Assembly (NCBI RefSeq): GCF_009755605.1
Contig: NZ_WPNZ01000037.1
Location: 1-64,000, forward strand
Origin: Streptomyces typhae
GTDB lineage: Bacteria; Actinomycetota; Actinomycetes; Streptomycetales; Streptomycetaceae
Length of the DNA stretch: 64,000 nucleotides
Direction of reading: 5' to 3'
The stretch's first letter is position 1. Each line of letters begins with the position of its first letter. The notes below the pieces were generated by a model. That model did not search any database, was not told the origin of the DNA, and worked only from the letters and a program-made list of their open reading frames with translations. This document shows positions 29,273 through 38,609 of the stretch, one piece after another. The translations under genes and the position numbers were made by a program.

Positions 29273-31047
29273 GGTGTTCTTCTCGCTGCTCTCGGTCGTC
29301 GTGAGGGGATCGCCGCCAGGGCGGTGGCGAGTCGGGAGGGGTCGTCGAGGTCGACGGTGCGCGGGGTTCGTTCCCCGGCGGCGGCCACCGAGAGGCGGTA
29401 GCCGCCGCCGTCCGCGGCGACCACGTCGACGTGGTCGCCCCGGGGGTGCCCGCAGCGCCGTTCGCACCCGGACCAGTACAGGGGCAGGCTGTCGGAGGGG
29501 ATCTCGGCGCGGGTCCGGGCCGCGTCCGCGCGTACGTCCGTACGGGACTTGGCGCATCCGGGCCGGCCGATGCAGGCGCCGACGCGCAGCCAGGGAGAGT
29601 CGGGCTCCGTGACGAGACCGACGGCCGAGAGCCGCGCCCGCGCCTCGTCGACCCGGCCCGCGTCCCGGTCCGGCATGGGCACGACCACACCGCGCCACGG
29701 CGTCAACCGCAGCTCGCCGGCGGGGGAGTGGGCGGCGGCACGGGTCAACTCCCGCCACTGCGACGCGGAGAGACGACCGAGCGGAACGTGCACGGACAGG
29801 GCGGCGAAGTCCCCGACGACGCCGGGCACGGGGCGGCCGCCGGGCGCCGTGCTGTCGTCGGGCGGCGCGCCGTCGCCGGGTGCCGGGGTGCGGTTGGGCG
29901 CCGGACTGCTGCCGGGTGCCGCGCTGCCAGCGGGCGCTGGGCTGCCGTCGGGCGTCGGGCTGTCGTCACCGTCGCCGGGTGCCGCGCTGCTGCCGGGCGC
30001 GGGGCGGCCGTCGGGCGCCGTGCTGTCGTCGGGTGCCGGACTGCTGTCGGGCGCCGGACTGCTGCCGGGCGCGGGGCGGCCGTCGGGAGCTGGGCTGTTG
30101 CCGCGTGCCGCGCCGTCGTCGGGTGCCGCACCGTCGTCGACCGCCGGACTGCTGTCGGGCGCTGGGCTGCTGTCGCGCGTCGGGCTGTCGCCGGGCGCCG
30201 CGCCGTCGCCTGGCGCCGGGCTGTCGTCGGCCGACGCGCCGTCCCCGGCCGACGCGCCACCCCCCGCGGCCACCGGCCCCAGGGCCCGCCCGCGTTCGCC
30301 GTGGACGATGCCCTCGCCCGTCAACCGCTCACCGAGCAGCCGCAGCAACGTGCCCTCGGCAAGCGGGAGTTCGTCCACCCGCCAGGCCTTGGTGCCGCAG
30401 GACCGCGTGGCGGTGAGGAACACCTCGGCCGCTGCCAGCGCGGCGCGGGGCGCGTCGGCGGCGGGCACCCGTAGCGCGGTGCTGTCCGAGCCGAGGCTCA
30501 GGAGCGCGCCGCCGTCCGCGAGCGCGCGCAGCGTCACGTCCGCGTCGAGCCCGGCGACGTCCCCGCGGCCGTCGTCGAGCGCGAACAGGAACCGGCCCGA
30601 GAGGGCGGGCGCCGCCTCGCTGGCGCACAGCGCCGCGTCGAGGGCCGTCAGCCAGGGCCGCACGTCCCGCAGGCCGTGCCCGTCGAGCCCGGACAGCGGG
30701 GAGGCCACGATGTTGCGCACCCGCTCGTGCGCGGCGGACGGCAGCAGACCGGCGGCGCCGAGCGCCGCGGCGAGCTCCGCGCCGCAGGCGTCGCGCAGCC
30801 CCCGCAGCTGGACGTTGCCACGCGACGTGAGATGCACCTCACCGTCGCCGAGCCGCCGGGCCGCGCCCAGGAGCGCCTCCGCCTGCCGGACGGTCAGGAC
30901 ACCGCCGGGAACACGGACCCTGGCGAGCGCGCCGTCGTGCGCCTCATGCAGCCGCAGCGAGCCGGGACAGGCGTCACCGCGGTCCCGTGCGGCCGCTGTG
31001 GCCTGGGACGATGAGGGAAGGGGAGCCGGGGTCACGGCGGCGAGCAT
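29269..31047 (-). CDS. cobG: Precorrin-3B synthase with a long repetitive insertion
   Basis: An oxygen-dependent enzyme of the nitrite/sulfite reductase fold with siroheme-type [4Fe-4S] ligands. It makes the C20 hydroxy-gamma-lactone that allows ring contraction. The four cluster cysteines are present as CX5C (492, 498) and CX3C (528, 532) in the C-terminal half. The N-terminal half has the ferredoxin-like block GEVHLTSRGNVQLRG. Between the two halves, residues 264-409 are low-complexity Pro/Ala/Ser/Asp/Gly hexads encoded by an 18-bp tandem repeat. This makes the protein 592 residues, well above the usual size. I set the start at ATG 31047; the frame is open to 31137, but that would run into the cobalamin riboswitch region of the divergent cobN. 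Confidence 0.9.
   Translation of the reverse strand: MLAAVTPAPLPSSSQATAAARDRGDACPGSLRLHEAHDGALARVRVPGGVLTVRQAEALLGAARRLGDGEVHLTSRGNVQLRGLRDACGAELAAALGAAGLLPSAAHERVRNIVASPLSGLDGHGLRDVRPWLTALDAALCASEAAPALSGRFLFALDDGRGDVAGLDADVTLRALADGGALLSLGSDSTALRVPAADAPRAALAAAEVFLTATRSCGTKAWRVDELPLAEGTLLRLLGERLTGEGIVHGERGRALGPVAAGGGASAGDGASADDSPAPGDGAAPGDSPTRDSSPAPDSSPAVDDGAAPDDGAARGNSPAPDGRPAPGSSPAPDSSPAPDDSTAPDGRPAPGSSAAPGDGDDSPTPDGSPAPAGSAAPGSSPAPNRTPAPGDGAPPDDSTAPGGRPVPGVVGDFAALSVHVPLGRLSASQWRELTRAAAHSPAGELRLTPWRGVVVPMPDRDAGRVDEARARLSAVGLVTEPDSPWLRVGACIGRPGCAKSRTDVRADAARTRAEIPSDSLPLYWSGCERRCGHPRGDHVDVVAADGGGYRLSVAAAGERTPRTVDLDDPSRLATALAAIPSRRPRAARRTP
29821..30258 (-). repeat. In-frame 18-bp degenerate tandem repeat inside cobG
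   Basis: 438 bp encode about 24 copies of a hexapeptide close to SPAPDS/GRPAPG/DSTAPD, with one nine-residue unit. The unit is 18 bp and degenerate. The tract lies exactly between the two nitrite/sulfite-reductase-like halves of CobG and keeps the frame, so it most likely encodes a disordered linker made by repeat expansion. Confidence 0.9.
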
Positions 31048-31104
31048 ACCTATGACCACACCGGGTGCACCTTCTCCAGGTGCCCGGTCACGGCCTACTA
31101 TGCT

Positions 31105-31235
31105 CCTCGGTGGATCAATTCGGTCCGCCACCGCCATGACGGCGACAGGGGAGGAAGCCCGGTGTGAATCCGGCGCGGTCCCGCCACTGTGAGTCCGGCC
31201 CTCCGGGGTCGGACGAGTCAGGAACTCCCGCCGTC
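31105..31235 (+). promoter_or_regulatory. Cobalamin (AdoCbl) riboswitch controlling cobN
   Basis: The core matches the class: GAAGCCCGGTGTGAATCCGG (from 31154), CGCGGTCCCGCCACTGTGAG (31175-31194), and a B12-box-like AGTCAGGAACTCCCGCC near 31217-31233. The following 45 bases can pair (GGGGCGCGGACCCC) and include the GAGGAAGG ribosome-binding region just before the cobN ATG. This fits translational shut-off when cobalamin is abundant. The outer limits are approximate. Confidence 0.93.
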
Positions 31236-31279
31236 AGACACCGCCCGGGGCGCGGACCCCGAGGAAGGCCAGACGCCGC

Positions 31280-34200
31280 ATGCTGCCCGCATCCGGGGAC
31301 GCCGCCCCGTCCCCCCGCATCCTGCTCCTGTCGACCTCCGACACGGACCTGCTCAGCGCCCGTGCGGCGGCAGGCCCGGTCCGCTTCCGCTTCGCCAACC
31401 CGGCGCGCCTCGACCTCGAAGCCCTGCCGGGCCTGCTCGACGGCGTCGACCTCGTCGTCGTACGCCTCCTCGGCGGCATCCGCGCCTGGCAGGACGGCCT
31501 CGACCAGCTCCTCTCCGACGGCCGCCCGGTCGTCGTCCTCACCGGCGAACAGGCCCCCGACGCGCAGCTGATGGCCGCGTCCACGGTGCCCGTCGGCATC
31601 GCCGCGGAAGCCCACGCCTACCTCGCGCACGGCGGCCCCGCGAACCTGGAGCAGCTCGCCCGCTTCCTCTCCGACACCGTGCTGCTCACCGGCCACGGCT
31701 TCGACGCGCCCGCCGCGGCGCCGAGCTGGGGCCCCCTGGAGCGCACGCCCCGCGCCGGCGTCGAGGGCCCGGTCGTGGCCGTGCTCTACTACCGCGCCCA
31801 CCACATGAGCGGCAACACCGCCTTCGTCGACGTGCTGTGCGAGGCCGTCGAGGACGCGGGCGCCAGGCCGCTGCCGCTGTACGTGGCCTCGCTGCGCGCC
31901 CCGGAGCCCGAGCTGATCGAGCAGCTGCGGACCGTCGACGCGATCGTCACCACGGTCCTCGCGGCGGGCGGCACCAAGCCCGCCGAGGCGTCCGCGGGCG
32001 GCGACGACGAGTCCTGGGACGCGGGCGCGCTCACCGCGCTCGACGTGCCCATCCTCCAGGCGCTGTGCCTCACCGGGTCGCGTTCCGCCTGGGAGGAGAA
32101 CGACGAGGGCGTCTCGCCGCTCGACGCCGCGAGCCAGATCGCGGTGCCCGAGTTCGACGGGCGCCTGATCACCGTCCCGTTCTCCTTCAAGGAGATCGAC
32201 GCCGACGGCCTGCCCGCGTACGTCGCCGACCCCGAGCGCGCCGCCCGCGTCGCCGGGATCGCCGTACGGCACGCCCGGCTCCGCCACATACCGGCCGCCG
32301 ACAAGCGCCTCGCGCTCGTCCTGTCCGCGTACCCGACCAAGCACTCCCGCATCGGCAACGCGGTCGGCCTCGACACCCCCGCGAGCGCCGTGGCCCTGCT
32401 GCGCCGCCTGCGCGAGGAGGGCTACGACTTCGGGGACACCGAGATCCCCGGCCTGGTCTCCGGCGACGGCGACGAGCTGATCCGCGCGCTGATCGATGCG
32501 GGCGGCCACGACCAGGACTGGCTCACCGAGGAGCAGCTCGCCCGCAACCCGGTGCGCATCCCGGCGGCCGACTACCGCCGCTGGTACGCGACCCTGCCCG
32601 AGGAACTGCGCACCTCCGTGGAGGAGCACTGGGGTCCCGCGCCCGGCGAGATGTTCGTGGACCGCAGCGCCAACCCGGAGGGCGACATCGTCCTCGCCGC
32701 GCTGCGCTTCAAGAATCTGCTGATCCTCATCCAGCCGCCGCGCGGCTTCGGCGAGAACCCGATCGCGATCTACCACGACCCGGACCTGCCGCCCTCGCAC
32801 CACTACCTGGCCGCCTACCGCTGGATCGCCGCGTCCGCCGAGGACGGCGGCTTCGGCGCCGACGCGATGATCCACCTGGGCAAGCACGGCAACCTGGAGT
32901 GGCTGCCCGGCAAGAACGCGGGTCTGTCCGCGGCCTGCGGTCCGGACGCCGCGCTCGGTGATCTGCCGCTGATCTACCCGTTCCTGGTCAACGACCCGGG
33001 CGAGGGCACCCAGGCCAAGCGCCGGGTGCACGCCACGCTCATCGACCACCTGGTCCCGCCGATGGCCCGCGCCGACTCCTACGGCGACATCGCGCGCCTG
33101 GAGCAGCTCCTGGACGAGTACGCGCAGATCTCCTCCATGGACCCGGCGAAGCTGCCCGCGATCCGGGCGCAGATCTGGACCCTCATCCAGGCCGCCAAGC
33201 TGGACCACGACCTCGGCATGGACGACCGGCCCGACGACGACGGCTTCGACGACTTCCTGCTGCACGTCGACGGCTGGCTGTGCGAGGTAAAGGACGCCCA
33301 GATCCGCGACGGCCTGCACGTACTCGGCAACCCGCCGGCGGGCGCTGACCGCGTCAACCTCGTCCTCGCCATCCTCCGCGCCCGCCAGATCTGGGGCGGC
33401 ACCACCGCCCTGCCCGGACTGCGCGAGGCCCTCGGCCTCGACGAGTCGGCGGCCACCCGCACCACCGCCGACGAGGCGGAGGCCGAGGCCCGCGCCCTGG
33501 TCGAGCGGATGGAGGAGCTCGGCTGGGACCCGGACTCCGCGCCCGACACCCACGGCGAACAGGTCACCGCCATCCTGGAGTTCGCCGCCCGCGAGGTCGT
33601 CCCGCGCCTGTCCGCGACCACCCTGGAACTCCACCACGCCGTGCACGCCCTGAACGGCGGCTTCGTGCCCGCGGGCCCCTCGGGCTCGCCGCTGCGCGGC
33701 CTGGTCAACGTCCTGCCGACCGGCCGCAACTTCTACTCCGTCGACCCCAAGGCCGTGCCCTCGCGCCTGGCCTGGGAGACCGGCCAGGCCCTCGCGGACT
33801 CGCTCCTGGAGCGCTACCGCTCCGACAACGGCAGCTGGCCCACGTCCGTCGGCCTGTCCCTGTGGGGCACCAGCGCCATGCGCACGGCGGGCGACGACGT
33901 GGCCGAGGCCCTCGCGCTGCTCGGCGTCCGCCCCGTCTGGGACGACGCCTCCCGCCGCGTGACCGGCCTCGAACCCATTCCGTACGAGGAGCTCGGCCGC
34001 CCCCGCATCGACGTCACGCTGCGCATCTCGGGCTTCTTCCGCGACGCCTTCCCGCACGTCATCGGGTTGCTCGACGACGCGGTGCGGATGGCGGCCGACC
34101 TCGACGAGCCGGCCGCGGCCAACCACGTGCGGGCGCATGTGCAGGCCGACATCGCCGAGCACGGCGACGAACGCCGCGCCACCACCCGCATCTTCGGCTC

Positions 34201-34906
34201 CCGCCCCGGCACGTACGGCGCGGGCCTGCTCCAGCTCATCGACTCCCGCGACTGGCGCACCGACGCCGACCTCGCCGAGGTCTACACGGTGTGGGGCGGC
34301 TACGCCTACGGCCGCGAACTGGAGGGCAGGCCGGCGCGCGCGGAGATGGAGACGGCGTACAAGCGCATCGCAGTCGCGGCGAAGAACACCGACACCCGCG
34401 AGCACGACATCGCCGACTCCGACGACTACTTCCAGTACCACGGCGGCATGGTCGCCACGGTCCGGGCTCTGCGCGGCACCGCCCCCGAGGCGTACATCGG
34501 CGACTCCACGCGGCCCGAGACGGTCCGCACCCGCACCCTCGTCGAGGAGACCTCGCGGGTCTTCCGGGCCCGGGTCGTCAACCCCAAGTGGATCGAGGCG
34601 ATGCGCCGCCACGGGTACAAGGGCGCCTTCGAACTCGCCGCGACCGTCGACTACCTCTTCGGCTACGACGCCACCACCGGCGTGATCGCCGACTGGATGT
34701 ACGACAAGCTCACCGAGACCTACGTCCTGGACCCGGAGAACCGGGAGTTCCTCCAGCAGGCCAACCCCTGGGCGCTGCACGGGATCGCCGAGCGCCTCCT
34801 CGAAGCCGAGTCCCGCGGCCTGTGGGCCAAGCCCGACCCCGCGGTCCTCGAAGCGCTGCGGCAGGCCTATCTGGAGACCGAGGGCGACCTCGAGGGCGAG
34901 GACTGA
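31280..34906 (+). CDS. cobN: Cobaltochelatase subunit CobN
   Basis: A full-length 1,208-residue large subunit of the ATP-dependent chelatase that inserts cobalt into hydrogenobyrinate a,c-diamide. Family blocks are clear: VLSAYPTKHSRIGNAVGLDTP, FGADAMIHLGKHGNLEWLPGK, LLILIQPPRGFG, and a C-terminal FGYDATTGVIADWMYDKL. The AAA+ partner subunits (CobS/CobT or ChlI/ChlD type) are not in this window. Translation starts at the ATG after the cobalamin riboswitch. A 12-bp hairpin follows the stop, so the gene appears to be transcribed alone. Confidence 0.97.
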   Translation: MLPASGDAAPSPRILLLSTSDTDLLSARAAAGPVRFRFANPARLDLEALPGLLDGVDLVVVRLLGGIRAWQDGLDQLLSDGRPVVVLTGEQAPDAQLMAASTVPVGIAAEAHAYLAHGGPANLEQLARFLSDTVLLTGHGFDAPAAAPSWGPLERTPRAGVEGPVVAVLYYRAHHMSGNTAFVDVLCEAVEDAGARPLPLYVASLRAPEPELIEQLRTVDAIVTTVLAAGGTKPAEASAGGDDESWDAGALTALDVPILQALCLTGSRSAWEENDEGVSPLDAASQIAVPEFDGRLITVPFSFKEIDADGLPAYVADPERAARVAGIAVRHARLRHIPAADKRLALVLSAYPTKHSRIGNAVGLDTPASAVALLRRLREEGYDFGDTEIPGLVSGDGDELIRALIDAGGHDQDWLTEEQLARNPVRIPAADYRRWYATLPEELRTSVEEHWGPAPGEMFVDRSANPEGDIVLAALRFKNLLILIQPPRGFGENPIAIYHDPDLPPSHHYLAAYRWIAASAEDGGFGADAMIHLGKHGNLEWLPGKNAGLSAACGPDAALGDLPLIYPFLVNDPGEGTQAKRRVHATLIDHLVPPMARADSYGDIARLEQLLDEYAQISSMDPAKLPAIRAQIWTLIQAAKLDHDLGMDDRPDDDGFDDFLLHVDGWLCEVKDAQIRDGLHVLGNPPAGADRVNLVLAILRARQIWGGTTALPGLREALGLDESAATRTTADEAEAEARALVERMEELGWDPDSAPDTHGEQVTAILEFAAREVVPRLSATTLELHHAVHALNGGFVPAGPSGSPLRGLVNVLPTGRNFYSVDPKAVPSRLAWETGQALADSLLERYRSDNGSWPTSVGLSLWGTSAMRTAGDDVAEALALLGVRPVWDDASRRVTGLEPIPYEELGRPRIDVTLRISGFFRDAFPHVIGLLDDAVRMAADLDEPAAANHVRAHVQADIAEHGDERRATTRIFGSRPGTYGAGLLQLIDSRDWRTDADLAEVYTVWGGYAYGRELEGRPARAEMETAYKRIAVAAKNTDTREHDIADSDDYFQYHGGMVATVRALRGTAPEAYIGDSTRPETVRTRTLVEETSRVFRARVVNPKWIEAMRRHGYKGAFELAATVDYLFGYDATTGVIADWMYDKLTETYVLDPENREFLQQANPWALHGIAERLLEAESRGLWAKPDPAVLEALRQAYLETEGDLEGED

Positions 34907-34923
34907 GCCTCCCGTCTCCCGTT

Positions 34924-34957
34924 CCGCTCCCCGGACAACGCCACGTCCGGGGAGCGG
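34924..34957 (+). terminator. 12-bp hairpin after cobN
   Basis: Arms 34924-34935 (CCGCTCCCCGGA) and 34946-34957 pair perfectly across a 10-base loop, 17 bases after the stop. A second GC hairpin follows at 34997-35018. Together they isolate cobN from the downstream cassette. Confidence 0.7.
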
Positions 34958-35306
34958 GAACCAGCCATCCTGCCGTCACTTTCATCGTTCCCCCAGCCGC
35001 CCCGGGACCCCGGGGCGGCCAGGGGCGCGTGCCCCCATGTCATGTCGCCCTGATGTCTTGTCATGCTCCATGCAGCGCCACTCGTTTCACATCTGTCCCA
35101 CAAACCTCAGCAGTCCCAGGGCGGCTGGCGGAATTCTTTCCTCCCTTTGGCTTCCGTTTTGCCATCCGCGCCGCGCCGCGCTCCAGCGCGCTTTTCGGAC
35201 AGCGATTCCGGTGCCTTGTAGCGCGCTCAACGGCGTGGCTACGATCCCGCTCGTTTCACTTCCTGCACAGGTCTGCACAGGTGCTTCATGTTTGTGAGGG
35301 GGTTGC
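34958..35306 (+). promoter_or_regulatory. 349-bp intergenic promoter region of the RiPP cassette
   Basis: This gap is less GC-rich than its surroundings. It has a possible sigma-70-type promoter: TTGTAG at 35216-35221, an 18-base spacer, and TACGAT at 35240-35245. Just after it, CTGCACAGGT is repeated head to tail at 35263-35272 and 35273-35282. The ten bases CTCGTTTCAC occur at both 35081-35090 and 35250-35259. These repeats are candidate operator sites. An 86-codon frame at 35037-35297 lacks a credible ribosome-binding site and coding bias, so I do not call a gene. Confidence 0.5.
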
Positions 35307-36563
35307 GTGGAGCCACAGGCGCAGGCGGACACACCGGACCGCGACGGCGAATTATCGCGGCCCCAGCCGCCCCGGAGCACCTCTCCCCGTGACTTCCGCC
35401 TCTTCTGGTGGGCCAACGCCGCCGACGCGCTCGGCACCCAGGCCTCCGGCATCGTCCTGCCGCTGCTGCTGCTGTCCCTCGGGCACTCCGCGCAGACCGC
35501 GGGGCTCGTGGCCGGGCTCTCGCTGGCCGCCGGGATCGTGCTCGGGCCGCTCGCCGCGGTCCCCGCCGACCGCGGCGCCCGCAAGACGATCATGTTCTGG
35601 TCCGCCGCGGTCTCCGCCCTCGCCATCGGCTCCGTCGCCCTGCTGCTCGCCCTCGGGCACCTCACGCTCCCGCACCTCCTCGCCGCGGTCCTGGTCGAAC
35701 GGTTCGCCACCGCCTGCCACGAAGCGGCGTCGCGCGGCACCGTCGCCCTGATCTGCCCGCCCGACGACCAGCCCCGCGCGGTCGCCCGGCTCGCCGCCGC
35801 CGACCAGGGCGCGCTCATCCTCGGCCCGGCCCTCGGCGGCGCCGCCTACCAACTCTCCCGCGCGCTGCCCTTCGTGGCCGACGCCGTCTCGTACGCCGTC
35901 GCCGCCGTCTGCGTACGCTGCATGCGCGCCGAGCTGAAGGCCCCGGCGGAGCCCTCCGGGGACGGTCTGCTCCGCGAGGCCGCGGCGGGTCTGCGGCTGG
36001 TGCGGAGCCGGCCGCTGCTCCGGCTCGTCCTGGTGTGGATCGCGCTCGTCAACGGCGTGGCCGTCGCCCTCTACTACGCGGCCGTCTTCGCCCTGGAGCG
36101 CTCCGGCGCGGGGGCGCTGTCCCTCGGCGCCGTCCTCGCGATCTCCGGCGGCGCCGGGCTCGCCGGTTCGCTCGCCGCGCCCCGGGTCGCGACCCGGGTG
36201 GGCGCCGCCCGCCTCCTCACCGCCGTGACCTGGCTGCTCGTCCCGCTCACCGCGGTGCTCGCCACCGCCACCGGGCCCTGGACGTACGGAGTGCTGCTCG
36301 GCGCGATCTGCCTGCTCGTGCCGCTGCCCGCGGTGGTCCTCCAGGCACGGGTGCTCCTCGTGACCGAGACCGAGGTGCAGGCGCGGGTCGGCGCGGTCCT
36401 CGCGACGGCCTCCGGCGGGACCGCGGCGCTCGCCCCGGTGCTCGCCGGTGTGTTCGCCGACCGGGTGGACACCGCCGCGCCCGCACTCGGGTGCGCCGCC
36501 CTGCTCGTCCTGCTCGCCGCGCACACCACCCGGCGGGCCGCCCTCGTGGAGGCCGCCGCATGA
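35307..36563 (+). CDS. MFS transporter (putative peptide exporter of the RiPP cassette)
   Basis: A 418-residue integral membrane protein with about ten to twelve hydrophobic segments. It begins with FRLFWWANAADALGTQASGIVLPLLLL and carries the cytoplasmic loop sequence PADRGARKTIM after the second segment, a form of the MFS loop-2-3 motif seen in the enterobactin-exporter/macrolide-efflux (MFS_3) type. The start is GTG 35307 with GAGGGGG upstream. Its stop overlaps the peptidase start as ATGA. Being first in the cassette and coupled to a peptidase gene, it probably exports the mature peptide or gives self-protection. This role is inferred from position only. Confidence 0.88.
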   Translation: MEPQAQADTPDRDGELSRPQPPRSTSPRDFRLFWWANAADALGTQASGIVLPLLLLSLGHSAQTAGLVAGLSLAAGIVLGPLAAVPADRGARKTIMFWSAAVSALAIGSVALLLALGHLTLPHLLAAVLVERFATACHEAASRGTVALICPPDDQPRAVARLAAADQGALILGPALGGAAYQLSRALPFVADAVSYAVAAVCVRCMRAELKAPAEPSGDGLLREAAAGLRLVRSRPLLRLVLVWIALVNGVAVALYYAAVFALERSGAGALSLGAVLAISGGAGLAGSLAAPRVATRVGAARLLTAVTWLLVPLTAVLATATGPWTYGVLLGAICLLVPLPAVVLQARVLLVTETEVQARVGAVLATASGGTAALAPVLAGVFADRVDTAAPALGCAALLVLLAAHTTRRAALVEAAA

Positions 36564-38587
36564 GCCGCTTCCAGGTCTACCGGGCCGCGCTGCCCGAGGT
36601 GTGCGCCGCACAGCCGCACCGGATGGTCTTCACCTCCGACGCCGACGGCCGCTGCGAGGTCTTCACCTGGGACGCCGCCACCCGCCGCGCCCGCCGCGTC
36701 ACCGACCGGCCGGGCGGCACCCTGCACGGCGCGATCGACGGAGACGCCCGCGTCTGGTGGTTCGCCGAGGACGCCCGCGGCGTCGGCCACTGGCGCTTCC
36801 AGCCCTTCGAGGGCGGCCCCGACCGCGCCGGCCTCACCGATGTTCCCGAGGGAACCGCGCGGGGGCTCGCCGTGACGACCGCCCGCACCGGTGGTTCCCG
36901 CGCGGGCGAGGCCCGTACCGGCGGCGTCCGCGTCGGCGAGGCGCGCATCGGTCACGCCGGTACCGGCGATGCCCTCACGGGTGACCTGCGCACGGGCGCT
37001 GCCCGCACCAACGGCTCGCGCACGGACGGTCTCCCTGCCGGTGACGCCTGCGTCGACGGTGCCTGCGCCGGTGCCGCCCGCCCCGACGGCGTCCGTGCCG
37101 ACAGCCCCCTCGTCGCCCTGGGCATCGGCCTGGCCGACGGCAGCACCACCTTCCGCGTCGGCGCTCCCGGTGGCCCCGGCCGTGAGGTGACGCGCGTCGA
37201 CGGGCCCGCCGCCCTCGCCGGACTCGGCCCCGGGGGCGACCTGCTGGCGCTCACCCGGGCCGCGGGATCGCCGCGCGCCGTCACCGTCCTGACCACCGCC
37301 GGGGCCACGGTCGCGGTGCTGCCCGGCGACGGGCCGCACGGCAGGCTGTGGGCCCTCGGGTTCGCGCCCGCGGGGCCGGATCCCACGCTGCTCCTCGTCC
37401 GGGAGCGCGGGGACCGCTATCTGCTCGCCACCTGGAGCCCCGGCACCGGCACCACCACCCACGACTGGTGCGCCTTCGACACCCAGATCACCGCCCGCTG
37501 GTACCCCGACGGACGCTCCGCGCTGATCCGCCAGGACCGCCACGGCCGCTCCCTGCTGCACCGCGCCCACCTCGCGAGCCGCACCCTCGACCCCGTCCCC
37601 ACCCGGCCCGGCACCCTCCTCGACGCGGCCCCGCACCCCGGCGGCGACCTGCACACCCTCTGGACCGACACGACGCACCCGCCGCGCATGACCTCCACCG
37701 CGGGCACTCCGCTGCCGCCACTCGGCACCGTCGAAGGACGGGTCCCCGGCGCCCTGCGCGACATCCGCACCCCCGGGCCCGACGGCGCCGTGCACACCCT
37801 GCTCAGCGTCCCCGAGGACGGCCGCGGCCCGCACCCCGCCGTGTTCCTGGTGCACGGCGGCCCCGCCGACCACGACCGGGACGCCTACGACGGCACCGTG
37901 CACTCCCTGGTCGCCTCCGGCTTCGCCGTGGCCCGGGTCAACTACCGCGGCTCCACCGGCTACGGCCCCCGCTGGCAGCGCGCCTTCGGCGACGGCGTCG
38001 GGCACACCCAGGTCGCCGACCTCGCCGCCGTGCACGCCGACCTCACCGGGCGGGGCCTGATCCGCCCCGACGCGACCGGCCTGTGGGGCACCTCCTGGGG
38101 TGGCTACCTCGTCCTGCTCGCCCTCGGCACCCGGCCGGGCCTGTGGCGGGCGGGGGTCGCGGTGAAGCCGGTCGCCGACTACGCCGCCGCCCACGCCTCG
38201 GCCACCCCCGCCCTGCGGGCCCTGGACGAGCGCCTGTTCGGCGGCACCCCCGAGCAGGTGCCCGCCCGCTACGCCCACAGCTCCCCGATCCGGTACGCCG
38301 ACCGCGTACGGGACCCGCTCCTGGTCGTCGCCGCGACGCACGACACCAAGTGCCCCGCCGACCAGGTCCGTTCCTACCTCGCCGCCCTCGACGCGAGCGG
38401 TGCCCGGCACGAGTCCCTGTGGCTCGACTCCGGGCACGACGGCTACGAGGGCGGCGACCACGTGGCCGTGCTGCGCCGCGCCGTGCTCTTCCTCGACCGG
38501 GAGCTGCGCCGCACCGCCCGCACCACCCCACCCAGACGCCCCGCTCCCCGCGGAGAGGGGTCGACGCACCACACCGTCACGCAGTGA
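36560..38587 (+). CDS. S9-family serine peptidase (prolyl oligopeptidase/dipeptidyl peptidase type)
   Basis: A 675-residue protein with an N-terminal beta-propeller-like region and a C-terminal alpha/beta-hydrolase domain. The nucleophile is in GTSWGG (Ser512), with Asp595 (ATHDTKCP) and His626 (DSGHDGYEGG) completing the triad. FLVHGGPADHDRDAY forms the oxyanion-hole strand, and NYRGSTGYG is typical of S9 enzymes. Residues 109-178 are fourteen degenerate pentads encoded by a 15-bp repeat, inserted in the propeller region. There is no signal peptide, so it acts in the cytoplasm. It precedes the small peptide gene by 22 bp. The likely job is leader or follower removal, or final trimming, of the modified peptide. 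Confidence 0.9.
   Translation: MSRFQVYRAALPEVCAAQPHRMVFTSDADGRCEVFTWDAATRRARRVTDRPGGTLHGAIDGDARVWWFAEDARGVGHWRFQPFEGGPDRAGLTDVPEGTARGLAVTTARTGGSRAGEARTGGVRVGEARIGHAGTGDALTGDLRTGAARTNGSRTDGLPAGDACVDGACAGAARPDGVRADSPLVALGIGLADGSTTFRVGAPGGPGREVTRVDGPAALAGLGPGGDLLALTRAAGSPRAVTVLTTAGATVAVLPGDGPHGRLWALGFAPAGPDPTLLLVRERGDRYLLATWSPGTGTTTHDWCAFDTQITARWYPDGRSALIRQDRHGRSLLHRAHLASRTLDPVPTRPGTLLDAAPHPGGDLHTLWTDTTHPPRMTSTAGTPLPPLGTVEGRVPGALRDIRTPGPDGAVHTLLSVPEDGRGPHPAVFLVHGGPADHDRDAYDGTVHSLVASGFAVARVNYRGSTGYGPRWQRAFGDGVGHTQVADLAAVHADLTGRGLIRPDATGLWGTSWGGYLVLLALGTRPGLWRAGVAVKPVADYAAAHASATPALRALDERLFGGTPEQVPARYAHSSPIRYADRVRDPLLVVAATHDTKCPADQVRSYLAALDASGARHESLWLDSGHDGYEGGDHVAVLRRAVLFLDRELRRTARTTPPRRPAPRGEGSTHHTVTQ
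36884..37093 (+). repeat. In-frame 15-bp tandem repeat inside the S9 peptidase gene
   Basis: Fourteen degenerate copies of a pentapeptide close to RTGGS/RVGEA/RTGAA (15-bp unit, 210 bp) with no frame break. This is not the ADLxx-type pentapeptide-repeat fold. It looks like an expanded loop in the propeller domain. Confidence 0.85.
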
Positions 38588-38609
38588 CACCAACCGAGAG
38601 GAGACACCC

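Noticed and set aside
31048..31137. Upstream ATG for cobG at 31137
   Set aside because: It would put 30 poorly conserved residues in front of CobG and place the start in DNA that encodes the divergent cobalamin riboswitch. The ATG at 31047 is more likely.
35037..35297. Possible 86-residue gene upstream of the MFS transporter
   Set aside because: No ribosome-binding site, no GC3 bias, and it overlaps the probable promoter and repeats.
36884..37093. Pentapeptide-repeat (ADLxx, quinolone-resistance type) domain
   Set aside because: The units have the pattern RTGxx and lack the central Leu/Phe that builds that right-handed helix.
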